A DNA stretch of 64,000 nt from Selenia dentaria (Eukaryota; Arthropoda; Insecta; Lepidoptera; Geometridae). Each line of letters starts with the position of its first letter. The first letter of the stretch is position 1. Where the stretch lies: NCBI GenBank assembly GCA_917880725.1, contig OU862883.1, forward strand, positions 23,545,005-23,609,004, written 5' to 3'. A model generated the notes under the pieces. That model made no database searches. It was not told the DNA's origin and was given only the letters and a program-made list of their open reading frames with translations. The position numbers were made by a program, and so were the translations under genes. Positions 11,621 through 24,000 of the stretch are shown here, piece after piece.

Positions 11621-12136
11621 ATACCTCAGTGCCTCAAGACAAGAGTCTTCGACCAATGTGTGTTACCAGTGATGACTGGTAACACCACTGAAACGTGGTC
11701 TCTTACTATGGGCCTCATAGATAAGCTCAAAGTCGCACAACGAGCTATGGAGAGGGCTATGCTCGGGGTTTCTCTACGTGATCGAATCAGAAATGAGGAG
11801 ATCCGTAGAAGAACGAAAGTCACCGAAAAAAAAAACGATATTAAAAAAAATATTTAGTGACATTTCCGCTGAAAAGAAAACAATGATTTTGGCCTATTTG
11901 GGGGCGTGCACCACCCTCCCTCCCGCACAAAATGCTAATAGGAAGAATACAAAATAAAAAAACACAAGAAACCCCAAATCAACCAAAACCGATTCAGACA
12001 GACGACCTGATTAAGGTCGCAGGACGACGTTGGATGCAGGCCGCTTCCAACCGGTCCTTTTGGAAAATCATGGGGGAGGCATATGTTCAGCAGTGGACGT
12101 CCTACGGCTGAGATGATGATGATGATGAAACACTTA

Positions 12137-13429
12137 TATTTTTTTTTATTTTTTCATAGCGACGTTAAAAATAAGTTAAAATCCTGGCTATTGGATAATT
12201 TGTGTTATGATGTAAATGATTATCTAAAATTGGCTGACGATTTTATTTTATTTTATTTTTGACTGTAAATAATTAATTATCTTAAATAAAAATGATTTCC
12301 TTTTTCTCTTGGCCACGCTATAACTTGAGAACGGGTGGAACAATCTCGCTAATTATTTTTTTGTGTTAATTATTATTAGTATAAGGTTCTTATGAAAGAA
12401 AAATTAAGAAGAGACTGGAGGTTATGGTGAGGCGAAGGCCGAGCGTACCACGCGAAGTCGCGAGCAGTCGCTTGTTTTAATATAAATATCAATGTATCAA
12501 TAATGTAAATGTGAATTGAATTTTTATATTTTATATCATTAATATTATATAATTTTTATCCGTTATTGAATGATATTACATCATCATATCTTTAATATCA
12601 AAATATTTTAGACATATATGACGGTATATCTGTGTACAATTCTACTCGTATTTGTATATGGATGCGTTGGTGGCTTTTGAGGAAGGAATAGCATTTTTCC
12701 CCTCAAAAAATATATTGTTGCAGACTTGGGCACATTTTTAAGCGTGCTGTAATACGTTAGAATATAAATAGGCATGTTAAGAATCGGAAAATATCTGTGC
12801 ACAGCAGTTGGCTCAGTCTTTATTTATTTGACTACTTATTTAAAAGACCTGCCACAAAATTAGTAACATACATTTGTCATGGAAACATATCACAACCACC
12901 TAAATTATAATAATAACTAGGCAGAGCATGTGCTGTAGTGATATTACATACTTACATATAAAATATATGCCCTCTGCGGCCTCGCAGTTAGGATAGCAAT
13001 CAGCCTCAGAATATTTTTTCAGTCTTTCCAAAAGCCTCCGAAAACTGCCTATTGACTTTTGTCTTGAAATAACAACTTAAAGCAGAACGTGCCCTTATAA
13101 AGCTTTTGGAAGTGCTCAGTTGATATAGATACTTGAGATCACCCATCCAAGAAGTGACCGCAGTAAGGTTTGCTTAACCTAGCTTATGGCCGCTTAGGAA
13201 AGCTGTCTTAACATTTCTAAAACTAAGTATTCTTTAAAAGAGTTAAATACACGTGTAATAGTAATTATACTGATTATATGCAAAAAATTACGATGATCGT
13301 TCATCATTAAATTCTCTCACAATGTAAGTACTTTCATTGTAATAGATAAATCAATAGTTCATATAATGAATTACCTATTTTAAGAAACTTCTAATTAACA
13401 GATTACATGGAATGGATTTAAACCCCATT
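12137..13429. other. Non-coding, AT-rich
   Basis: No gene is visible. The segment at about 12970-13090 ('ggatagcaatcagcc', 'agcctccgaaaactgcct') has a diverged relative at about 40000-40090, so it is a dispersed repeat of unknown type. The rest is AT-rich. Confidence 0.45.
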
Positions 13430-13782
13430 TATGTACGTTACCAATGATGCCTTATGGCACTGAAACGTGGTCTTTTACTATTGCATGGTCTATAAATAAG
13501 CTCAGAGTCGCACAACCAGCTATGGGGAGGTCTATACTGAGCTAACTACGTATTTAATCGATTTAGAAATAAAGAAATCCGTAGACGAACGAAAGTCACC
13601 GACATAGCACAGAGGATAAGGCCATTTGAAATGGCAATGTGAAGATCACGCACATATCACGCAGAACTGATGGCTGACAGGCCCGGAAAGTTCGAAACTG
13701 GAGCCTACGGACCAACAAGTCCCTTTGGAAATCTATTGGCGAAATCTGTGTTCATCAGTGGACGTCCTACGGCTGAGATCTG
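13430..13782 (+). mobile_element. 5'-truncated RTE LINE fragment
   Basis: It matches the last part of the RTE at 9055-12127 (shared 'actgaaacgtggtct', 'aacgaaagtcaccga' and 'cagtggacgtcctacggctg'). Many substitutions mean an old copy. It is directly followed by a second truncated copy in the same orientation. Confidence 0.75.
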
Positions 13783-13814
13783 ATTTTTAATGGTAACAGT
13801 CTTTACAGTAGAAT

Positions 13815-14362
13815 ATATATCTTTAACATGGGCAGAGTTCCGCAAACTTCGCGAAGTCTTCTCGTCAAAAATACCCCAGTGCCTCAAGACAAGAGTATTC
13901 GACCAATGTGTGTTACCAGTGATTACATATGGCACTGAAACGTGGTCTCTTACTATGGGCCTCATAAGTAAGCTCAAAGTCACACAACGAGCTATGTAGA
14001 GGGCTATGCTCGGGGTTTCTCGTCGGGGTACGTGATCGAATCAGAAATGAAGAGATCCGTAGAAGAACGAAAGTCACCGACATAGCCTAGAAGATTAGCC
14101 AGTTAAAGTGGCAGTGGGCAGGGCACATAGCACGCAGAACAGATGACCGATGGGGCCAGGAGGTTCTGGAATGGAGACCACGGACCGGCAGCGTAGGTCG
14201 TCCACCGAACGGTGGATAGACGACCTGATAGAGGTCGCAGGATGACGTTGGATGCAGGTCGCTTCCAACCGGTCCTTTTGGAAAAATATGTTCAGCAGTG
14301 GACGTCCTACGGCTGAGATAACGATGACGATGATGATGATGATGATGGCGATGATGATGATA
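13815..14362 (+). mobile_element. 5'-truncated RTE LINE with (GATGAT)n tail
   Basis: It begins in the RTE C-terminal region (FRKLREVFS, VFDQCVLPVITYGTETWSL) and runs to the 3' end 'cagtggacgtcctacggctg' plus a GAT-rich microsatellite tail (14317-14361). It is closer to the RTE consensus than the 13430-13782 copy. Confidence 0.8.
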
Positions 14363-14394
14363 TATCTTTGTGTACATAAAACAAAGTCAAAAAA

Positions 14395-14546
14395 GTGTTA
14401 GTTACACCTCAAGAATGGCTGGACCAATTTTTATGTTTTTTGTGTTTTTCGATTTGTCATATCTCGGAGAAGGACATAGGATACTTTTTATCATATTCAT
14501 CATCCATCACCACGCGGGTGAAACCGCGGGGTGCAACTAGTATTAC
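14395..14546 (-). mobile_element. Helitron-like repeat fragment, antisense
   Basis: The 'accacgcgggtgaaaccgcg' core followed by 'caactag' is the reverse complement of the common Lep1-type start. It lies about 200 bp upstream of gene A and is not found at the same place upstream of gene B, so it is not part of the shared promoter. Confidence 0.6.
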
Positions 14547-14573
14547 CTATATATATTTCTATCTGTCATTTAA

Positions 14574-14739
14574 ACAAATCATGCCGCAATATTATATACA
14601 CGAATTGGTTTATAGGCGCCGAACGCCGTATGATAATTATGATGCCTACAAACTATCGGTGACTATAAATATCGCTCCTCAGAAAAACTTAACTTATTGT
14701 GTCTCATTAGCTGCACTTGTGCGCCCTGCCGGAGTCAAC
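14574..14739 (+). promoter_or_regulatory. Promoter and 5' UTR of gene A (conserved with B)
   Basis: Homology with the region before gene B starts near 'caaatcatgcc' (14574 here, about 42806 there) and becomes near-identical in the last 75 bp before the ATG. A TATA-like box TATAAAT lies at 14664; the B copy has AATAAAT. No transcription start can be fixed from sequence alone. The conservation of an untranslated stretch supports 14740 as the true start codon. Confidence 0.45.
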
Positions 14740-15022
14740 ATGTTATCGGTACATTATATATTAGTTATAGTTAGTATTCATTTTGTGCTTGGTGACGATT
14801 ATCACAAACATGCGGGATCTTTAATGTACAAAAAATTCATTGGTAAAGATACAGAACTGGAGAAGATTGTTACTTTGAAACTTAACAACAAATTCGAAGA
14901 AAATTTTGAAAACTCGATCGAGGATAGAATTTTCGAGAAAATCAAAGCCAATCTAGCAAGAAAGGCACAAAATAAATTTGATGAACTCTTTGGCTGCTGT
15001 CCACTTCCAGAAATTGAAACAG
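14740..15022 (+). CDS. Gene A exon 1: signal peptide and helical Cys-Cys segment
   Basis: Residues 1-94. The hydrophobic run VHYILVIVSIHFVLG ends at about Gly18, a plausible cleavage site before DDYHKH. Residues 36-84 are rich in Lys, Glu, Asn and Phe and predicted helical, ending in FGCCPLP. The paired Cys could link subunits; that is inference. The donor is CAG|GTTAGT with phase 1. The open frame extends upstream to 14395, but that part is a repeat fragment and is absent in gene B. Confidence 0.85.
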
Positions 15023-18000
15023 GTTAGTTACTAGTTAGTGCACATTTATAACACATTTTCTTTTTATTAAGAAAGTATTTTTTCAGTCTATTGTTTGGTT
15101 ATGATCTCTCGAAATTACACGATAAATATCCAGATTAATATCGTAGGCAATACTTAAATTCAACCATTAATTCAATAATGTATTCATTCTAATATTCATA
15201 TCTACTTAATTAAAAATCATTGATTACATTTCTCCTTTTCACCCCGTTTTTAATGGACTCGTAAGTTATTACATTTGCTATTCCTCAAATTATGAGGCTT
15301 ATCTTTTTCTTATTTAACTCAATGCGAATCTGATATCTGCCTCGCTTAAGACTCCTTTGTTGAAAAATAATTGTGGCCACTCGTGATTTACACTAACCTA
15401 ATGATCCTCCTTTAAGCTACGCTAATATAATATTACAAAGTATTGTTCTTTGTTGGAATATAATAATACTGTGCTAATACTAAAGTTCTATCAAAATATA
15501 TTTTAATAAAGTAGGTAGTCAGAGTCAAGTCACAGTCACACAGTCCGTCATTGAACTGCTGTTTATCACGATGTCATTGTTGGGTTTTCCCCGTCATCTA
15601 CATTTCACCTTACATTTCACATCACATATTTATCAACCTATTGATATAACCCCCCCTTAATCCTCTTTTACTACATTAATGAATCAACGTTATTAATTAG
15701 TGGGTGATAATTTTGGTGCAAATTAATCGATAAGTCAAAAGTTTTGGAAGAAGGGGAGATTTAACCCTTACTATACCGTGATAACTAAAACAAAAGGTTT
15801 ATGAATGAAACTCACGTAAATTTACGTCTCTGGTACGCAAAGGGTTAAGAAGAACACTACTGAATAATTATAACAACACGGGACTAGGTACCATGCCTTC
15901 AGAACCTTGAGTATATTGCGCTCGCCTTTTTGACGAACTTCGTACTTGAGTACGAAATAATAAAATTGTCCATCGTGATATCAACCAAGTAATAGTCTCA
16001 CTTTTATCCTGTTTTAGGCACAAAATTATAACGCATGCTGGTTTAATAACAGGGTATTCTTAAGGGTAATAAGGATAGTAAGGTAGGGTAATCTTTACCT
16101 TTTTTTACAGAAGCCCCTAAAGTGAGTACGCAATCAAAAGTAACCGAAACGGAGTTCAATAATGTTACGCTGAGCTGTACCGTCCACGCCGGTAAGCCGA
16201 CACCCGCAATCCAGTGGCAATACGGAGAACTTGATGTAAGTAAAACTAAAAGTTTTCTGTTACCTTCTCATGAATCCGCTACAAATAATATCACAACCGT
16301 CGACTAGCTGCGCTCCGCAGTTTCACCTGCGTGGTTAAGGATAATAATGGTGATGAATCAAAATATAGCTTGTCTTACTCAGTGATAATGTAGCATTATA
16401 ATGCTGCAAGAACTTTTGAAATCAGTTTAGTAGTTTATGAGTTTATTCGTTACAAACATACAAAAATAAAAAAATCAAACAAAATTTGCAATACGAGTAG
16501 AGAGAATAGTTAAAGATAATACTTTATCCTTAATTATAGTACTAACATCCCAAAGGAATGATCCTATACACGAAGTTAATACATTTTTTTGGGCCCTGTG
16601 TGTTCACTATAGGATCTCTAAAAGGCCACCTTAATGTGGCGAATAGTTTTCTTCATCGCTGTCTCTATGCAGTAAGAAATAAAATACTCGTACTTCTTTG
16701 GATAGGTAAGCAAGTTTAATCATATCACATTGAATAAACATTTAAAAACTACTTATAAGAGTTTCAGTAGGTCTACCATGAGTTTACAACATTGACACCA
16801 TTAGATGCTCGATATCGACTGCCGCGAAAACTTGTATGAAAAAAAAAGACGTGTGGCTCTCGGAGACTGCCGCGGTAAAGCAGTTTGCATAGCTGTTTTT
16901 ATCAACTTATGCAATTATAATTATTTAACAAATGCTATCTAGAGGCGAGTTGCTGAACTAAAGTGACAAGCGTGATATTTAAAAAAGTCATTCAAAGTTC
17001 TGCTATTCATCGATAGATGGAGTCGGAGTGGGGGGTGTTAGGTTATTTTCGTTACGGAATTTCTGGATTCAGTCTCCATGCTCAAGGTCCGCGATAGAAG
17101 CTATGCAATAGCTTAAAACAGTGCCACCTCGCGGTCAATTGTAGAACTTAAATTGACAGCGAGTGAGCCAATCACAAGGCTAATAGGTAGGCGAGATCGA
17201 GTATCGACTATAGATGACATTTAATTTTATGTTGCCAACTCATGGTTGAGCTACAGTTGCAGGTGTAACGGCCGTTTAACAAATCCTTCTCTCAAAAAGC
17301 TTATACAAGCTTAGAATAACAACAAATGGAACCAAGTAAATGCGCTAAATGTAAGCCGTTTATTTGAAGTAATTTACCGTTCCCTCTGCTTGCATCGTCG
17401 GTACAGCAGTACGACTTTTTTTCAAATACCGCTAATTCTGTTACTTTAAACTTTGTTGTATAGGTACTTTTAAATCAACGTAAGGAACACATTTTTACCA
17501 AAAAATGGGAAAACATTTACCAGCGCTAACATAGCATGGATAACACCATAGCAAAAATATCTGTATATATATATATATATATTTCTTGTATATAATAATA
17601 TCACATCACAGCACAATCACATCGTTATTAATATAGTTTATGGATGTATCTTGTCACTGTGTGCGGGCGTGTGTTTTGGCATAAGACATCAGCCGTGCGA
17701 TTCTCTAAGAGCAAACACCGTGGCACCCTTGACAACATCAGTGAAACAAATGACGAGATGACAAGAAACGTTGGAAAAACAACCTTATGTACAAGGGCGA
17801 TATCTCATAAAGTATTTGACATCGGTGAGCTTGTCGACGAATCATTACACAATAGCACGACTGATGGCGTTGCAACTTTTAAAAGTAGACGTAAAGCACA
17901 CGAGTTATAAAAATGTATCACGCCTTTCACAGATCTACAGTGACTTTGGCCGCTACCGTTTGATGCCCGATGGGGGGCTGGAGATTTCGTCCCTCTACCT

Positions 18001-21000
18001 CAATGATTCTGGCGTGTACACCTGTGTCGCTGTCAACACGGTTGACATCGCACAGGCTACAGTCAAACTAACAGTTAAAGGTACAACAGCACTTGACTTA
18101 ATAATATGGGACAACATCCAAACAACATTTTCGGTCCCAAACTAGGCGAAGTATAGTAACCTGATGACTGAAATACCTACTTATATACATCTGCACATCC
18201 ATACACAGTCAAACTTACATGTTCATGCACAGAAATGTTTGACCTGTCAGGCGACCAACCTGGGACCAATGGCTTAGAACAGGGGTCGGCAACTTTTGCT
18301 ATAGCAGGGCCACAAATTTTAATCATACAATCATGTCTATTTCAGATGAATTACTACTATAGTAAGAACTATGAGATTTTTGCGGCTGCATTTGACATGC
18401 TTTTTTTAACGTTTGCTTTCATAATATCCGTAGACATGCGCAGCATCGCGTCTACTAACCGCGAATAATGCTTTTTTATGCGGTAGTTGAGAATTGAAAA
18501 AGACTGCTCACACAAATATGTACTATCAAACATAGTGGTTATCTGCTGAGCAAAATTTTTTACTTCTTTGAAGTTTTCAGAACTCAAACCTCCGTATAAC
18601 TGTACCAATTGTCGTTTTAAGTGTGCTATTAATTTTATAAATCTACTATGTTTATTTGCAAATTGCTTTTTATAAATCCTAGTGGATTCATACGGACTAT
18701 TGCTTCGGTATTTTTTTCTTGTGGACCTCAGGCAGGAGATGGTTCACGCGCCGCATGCAGACCGCGGGCCACCGGTTGCCGACCCCTGGCTTAGAAGGCA
18801 GCTTAGGGTTGCTGCCTGTTGGTATACCAAATGAGCCAAGCGGCCAGAAACATATGGCTTATTATTAAGTGTCTAATATGTACTTTATGCAAAATCTTAC
18901 CCAATTCATCATCATCACAGAAGTAGGACATCCACATAGGTTCCCAAAATAACCGGTTAGAAGAGGCCTGCATCCAATGTCGTCCTGACTAAATTATTAG
19001 ACATAAAACGATAAGTTAACGATTAGACATTTCAAAAAGATAAGTATACAGAAAATAATACGCCAATATATTCAATCTTTCGCTAGTCACCGATATGCCA
19101 AAAACTCTATTGCGTTTGTTGTAGGATTAATTCAAGTAGGTATTTGAAGGTCTGTGCCTCAGAAGGAAACCATCATATGATGACTTTGTTGTTCGTTTTT
19201 CTGTGTATCTATCAAGACTGTTTTTCTGAAGAACACGTTGAGATATCAAGTAGAAGCTAGGATCAAGTACTTAGGTCTACGTCTCACTATCCGTAAGCGG
19301 GCGTTGTTAACTTCCTCAGATGGTAAACTCTGAGCAAGAGTCGTTCTTGTTGCATTCAACCGTTGCATAAAAAAACTTGTAGAAGAAGACTATAACGTTA
19401 TATTAACCTAAGTTCGTACCACACAGGGTATGTAAGAAGTGAGCGAACTTTTATAAGCGTCAAGACCCAGAAAGGAACTATTTATCGAAAGAAGTTTGAT
19501 AAAAATATTTGCTAATGGTGGCAAAACTTTCAGAAAAGTTGATACCTCCACAAGTGAGTGCAGTATCAGATGTAACTGAAATGGAAAACACCAAAGCAAC
19601 TCTGCGCTGCATCGCCACTGGAAAGCCAATGCCTAAAATCACTTGGAACTTTGGAGGATTAACTGTAAGTAAATATTTATAGCTAACCTATTTTTATTGC
19701 AAGAAAATATGACGAATTAGTTTTTTAGATAGCCGCCAAGTTTCCTATAAGTGTGAGTAAAGCACAAGCAACGAGTCCTGCAATTGCTTCCAAATATAAG
19801 GAATAGTTTGGTTCCGGACCATTTCATTTGGTCGGACGCAATTTGTGGGTACGGAATACGGTGTCGAGAGTTTGAACACGCCGCAAAAAAGGAATTTACA
19901 AAAGGAGCGTATCTGTTATGATTTGGGTGTCTCGCCAATATGCAATGAATCAGTTTTGCTATACAGCTGTTTTTTATGCAAATAAGTTACAAAACAGGAT
20001 TGTGGTTCACTTGATGGTATGCGTCACGTCTGCCCATGACAGTAGCAGAGCAAACCACAGCTTCAAAATTCTGCGCAACACTGCACTGCGCTCTTTGCCC
20101 TGAGACATGACTGTTCAGTCTCATCTGCCTAGTCATTTCACTGACTACAGTGTGTTCTACCTTAACACAATAATTTATGGAATATTTGGCGCTAACACTA
20201 GTAGAAGTGTCCCACCACCTAGTAAAATAGTTCTATGATGGTAACAACCAATTAGTAACTCGTTGGAATGTTATAAATGAATGAAACACATTTTACACAG
20301 ATCAATGGCGATGCTGATCGCTATCGCTTACTATCTGACGACGCGCTAGAAGTAACGTCTCTCAATCTTAAAGACTCCGGCACGTACACCTGCATTGCGC
20401 AAAATACAGTTGGAACTGCACAGGCGACTGTCACGCTCACAGTCAAAGGTAGGTGGCGTTTGTTCTATCACAGTTATTTACATAATTCTTACTTAAAGGT
20501 TTCATGTAGCCGTATACTGCTACACTGACACCACATCCCCAGAATAGTAAAAAGTTTCAAACTTATTCTTATAAATGGAAATATCTTAGGAATAACTATT
20601 ACAGAAACAGAAGTACAAGCTTCAATAATCTTTTGCGCTGTACAAAGTATATTTACTGATAAACATCATTGTATTTTGGAATTAAACAAGTTTAGGCGGA
20701 TTAAATAGCGTATATTTTATATTACTCGTATTTTTATCCCGACCTTTGGAACACGTCAGTGAATACCATTGTCTGCCCTTGACGTAAGCCCGTGATATAC
20801 GCGTTTTGAAGTGGAAAAGTTGTTTTTCCAATGTGTAAGAATCGCGAAAGCCTAAAAAATCATTACCAATATAATAATATATGTTTTGTTCACTCCAGAA
20901 CTGCAAATAGCTCCTCAAGCTCTTAATACAAATGAGCAAATGTCGGAGATGGAGAACAAAAAAATCACATTGCGCTGTAGCTTTAGCGGGAAACCGGCGC

Positions 21001-24000
21001 CCAAAATCACATGGAGTTTCGGAGGGAACAATGTAAGTAACTGATATTTTGGTGTACTGTTTTAACGACATCATAATAAACTTTGTTTCAACTAGAATGT
21101 TTTAATGGTGAAATTTCAATAGGTAAGGCATATTTCCTTTATGGGAAGACTGATGAGACTTGGTAAAGTTCAAATCTCGTATAAAAGCATTATTCAACAA
21201 GGTAATGTAATTTTTAATATTGTTCAAACTTAGACAAAGGTCTAAGAGACACCGCCGCTAGTATAGTAACTAGGCAAATGGGACAAGCAAACTAAATAGG
21301 ACATTAGCCTGACTGCATAGCCACGTCTTTCAAATTGCGTTTTGTTGATTTGCGTTGTCAAATTTCTTGCGTTAATCACAATCATCGCCTATCAATTGCA
21401 GTGGATACTGCTATTGTTAGAAGTTGCGTCTAAAATCAGGATAATAACTTGCACAAATCGTTCTTCTGTTGCAAAATAATTTTTTCGTGTAGGTAGGTAT
21501 ATACTACACGTATAGTACTGCTATGAAAAGGTATGCTTACGGCTTCTCTGAATTGGAACATTGCTTATAGATTAAACATTTGCATAATTATACAACCTTC
21601 TAGCCTCGCCACACTCCCTATGGGTGTTTAACCGACAGAGAAACAGTCGCCAAACTTAAAACTGCTAACTCGGAAGCTTTTGATCCTAGGATATTAGTTT
21701 CTTAAAAGAAATGATACACCTCGTCGAGATCTTCATTTCAGATGACTGCTGTCAAACCTAATAATGCTCTTAAACCTCTGAAATTATTGATCCTAGCATA
21801 CAAGTTTCTAAAGAAAAAATATAGTCTTCCTCGAGATCTATTTTTCGGATAACAGCTGTCAAAATAAAATAAATGCTTCAGTAGATAGACGAGTCCTTGA
21901 GAAAATACCCCTTTTTGTCATACGTACCTATTGTACCCGTAGTACGAGTGACGATATTTATAGGCGGCTGGCCGTAACTGAGTTCTGGATAGTTACTATC
22001 CAGCAATCATATTAGGAGAACTATCCAGCACCTAAAGAGTGCAGGCTTATGTTGACAGTATTATTAATATTATTATGGTCTCCTACAGATCGTCAGTGAT
22101 GTAGATCGCTACCGCTTGAAACCAGACGGGGCGCTGGAGATAACGTTCCTCTACCGGAACGACACCGGCGTGTACACCTGTCTCGCACAGAATCCAGCTG
22201 GATCTGCACAAACTACGGTCACGCTTACCGTCAATTGTGAGTAGTATGCTTTGTCATAACAAAATAATTATATGCTGCGATAGATAGACTAGAGCTTCAC
22301 ACGTGACGACAATAATACCCTAAACATTGGCGTTGCGGGGCATTGAATGTTTAGCGGCACTATAGATCAGAATAGAGACTTGCTTCTCTTATAGGTAGGT
22401 ATTAAAACTTTTTAAATGGACATTCATTACATCCTAGTAAAAGAAGAATTCTTCAGAAATCGTTGAAGTTAATTTATGGAACTCATCGTTTTAATTGTTG
22501 TTTTCAGAAGACTAGCAAAATCATTCCTTTATATTCCTATTGCGGGGACAAGTGCCATGCGCTCAGAGTAAGCATTGGTCATAATTAACCACGCCGACTA
22601 AGTGCTATTTGGCGGATAAGCTAGTGGCCTAATGTAAGAGTTTTCCTGACAAGGGCTGCAGTTGTCCTTAGACAACGCCAGCGAACATCGATTTAAGTTG
22701 CCCTTCATAGCAAGGAAGTTCTTACTCGTAGTTGAAAATACCACTACTGCTCACCCAACCAAATCATGTCCGCAACAAGCGTTTCTTAATATAATAAATA
22801 GACTGCTTAATGTTAGAATATTAGATAAGATTTCGAGTAGAAAAGTCCTACCACTATCATGAGTCACCTGATCGGTTCTAAACAAAGATGATGTATTTGT
22901 GAAGGGGAGCTATACAGTTATAAAAGACTCAGCTACCACAATATTACACTGGACAATCATTTGAAAAATACTCACTATTTTTATATATTCCTTAATGAGT
23001 GAAATGCGTGATTTCTTTTGGATTTTCAGGGAATAACGATTGGTGTCCAACTACATCGGCAACCGCGACCAGCATGAGTAGCACAGCTGTGGTCGCTGGC
23101 ACTGGTGTATGCGGATATCATGACCTATGGGTGATAAGGGCACGACACGGCACGGGTTTGATACCTGGCAAGTACGATGTTCACACCACTGTAGCAAGTT
23201 ATGCTATGGACGGGACAGAACACAATACAAGTGAATTTGAGGTATGTGTCACAAAATTTGGCTTAGTCACACATCTATATATTGAAATTAAATCAAATTC
23301 AAATATATTTATTTTCAGACTCAACAAGATCCATATTATTATTATTACATTATTTTAGATTAAGATAAAATCACAAAAGTAAAATTAAAATTAAAGTCAA
23401 ACCGAAAGAACATAAATTACTTAAATTAAATTATATAAACTATTAAATGCATGACACCATATTCATTATCCTGAATCATGATACGAGGATCTTAATATGA
23501 TGACGCAGAATAGGGGAGTCAAATTGATCAGTAACAGCCTTCAGAATGGTGTTGCTACTCGCGCGCGTCCTGCTTAGCAGTGAGGGAACCTTTTTTCGCA
23601 TGATGGCCACGAAGCCATAAGTGCGCGCCTCTGCGAACATGGAGGATGCACTACAGAACCGCGGGAGCCGCATCAGCATCTTGAAAGCGTTATTATATTG
23701 AACCCGCAGAGCGTTGAGGGACTTCTGCGTGTATGCTGTCCACAAGCTACTGCAGTAACATGTTTGGCAGTATGCTTTAAATAATGTTATTTTTGCATCA
23801 TTAGAATAAGATGCGAATCTTCTGGACAGCATATTCGCCCTCACTGTCAACGCTCTACGTTCCCTGTTTATATCTATTCGATTATGGCACGATTTAATAA
23901 AAAAAGGCTCGCGTTTACGTTGGACAAAAAACACAGACACAACGTGGGTGATACTTTTGCCTACTCCTTCGGGAATAATAGGCGTGATGTTAATGTTATA

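Larger units (their letters stand above)
9055..12127 (+). mobile_element. RTE-clade LINE, nearly full length, with TSD
   Basis: The 3.07-kb element is flanked by a 9-bp target-site duplication, aaacactta (9046-9054 and 12128-12136), and ends in a (GATGAT)n tail, as is typical of RTE elements. The order is GC-rich 5' leader, AP-type endonuclease (LALVTHNIRTMRT and DIVGLSEVRR before 9662; RNEIDFIM and GSDHRMVR after 9761), then reverse transcriptase (NNKAPGDDG, NYRPISLLS, AFVDYEKAFDS, RFADDIVVM) and a C-terminal region to about 12110. Stops or frameshifts near 9662, 9750, 10849, 10990, 11200 and 11620 and an A-rich interruption at about 11825-11990 make it a relic. Confidence 0.9.
18244..18850 (-). 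mobile_element. tRNA-derived SINE split by a hAT element
   Basis: The sequence on either side of 18280-18788 forms one antisense tRNA-like SINE. The intact version is at 46740-46812 in gene B, where on the minus strand an A-box-like GCTCAGTTGGTAGGCAG and a B-box-like GGTTCGATCCC are visible. In gene A the box sequences are more diverged. Confidence 0.6.

Noticed and set aside
14395..14739. In-frame upstream extension of gene A's first exon
   Set aside because: It contains a Helitron-like repeat fragment, is not conserved before gene B, and the signal peptide begins at 14740.
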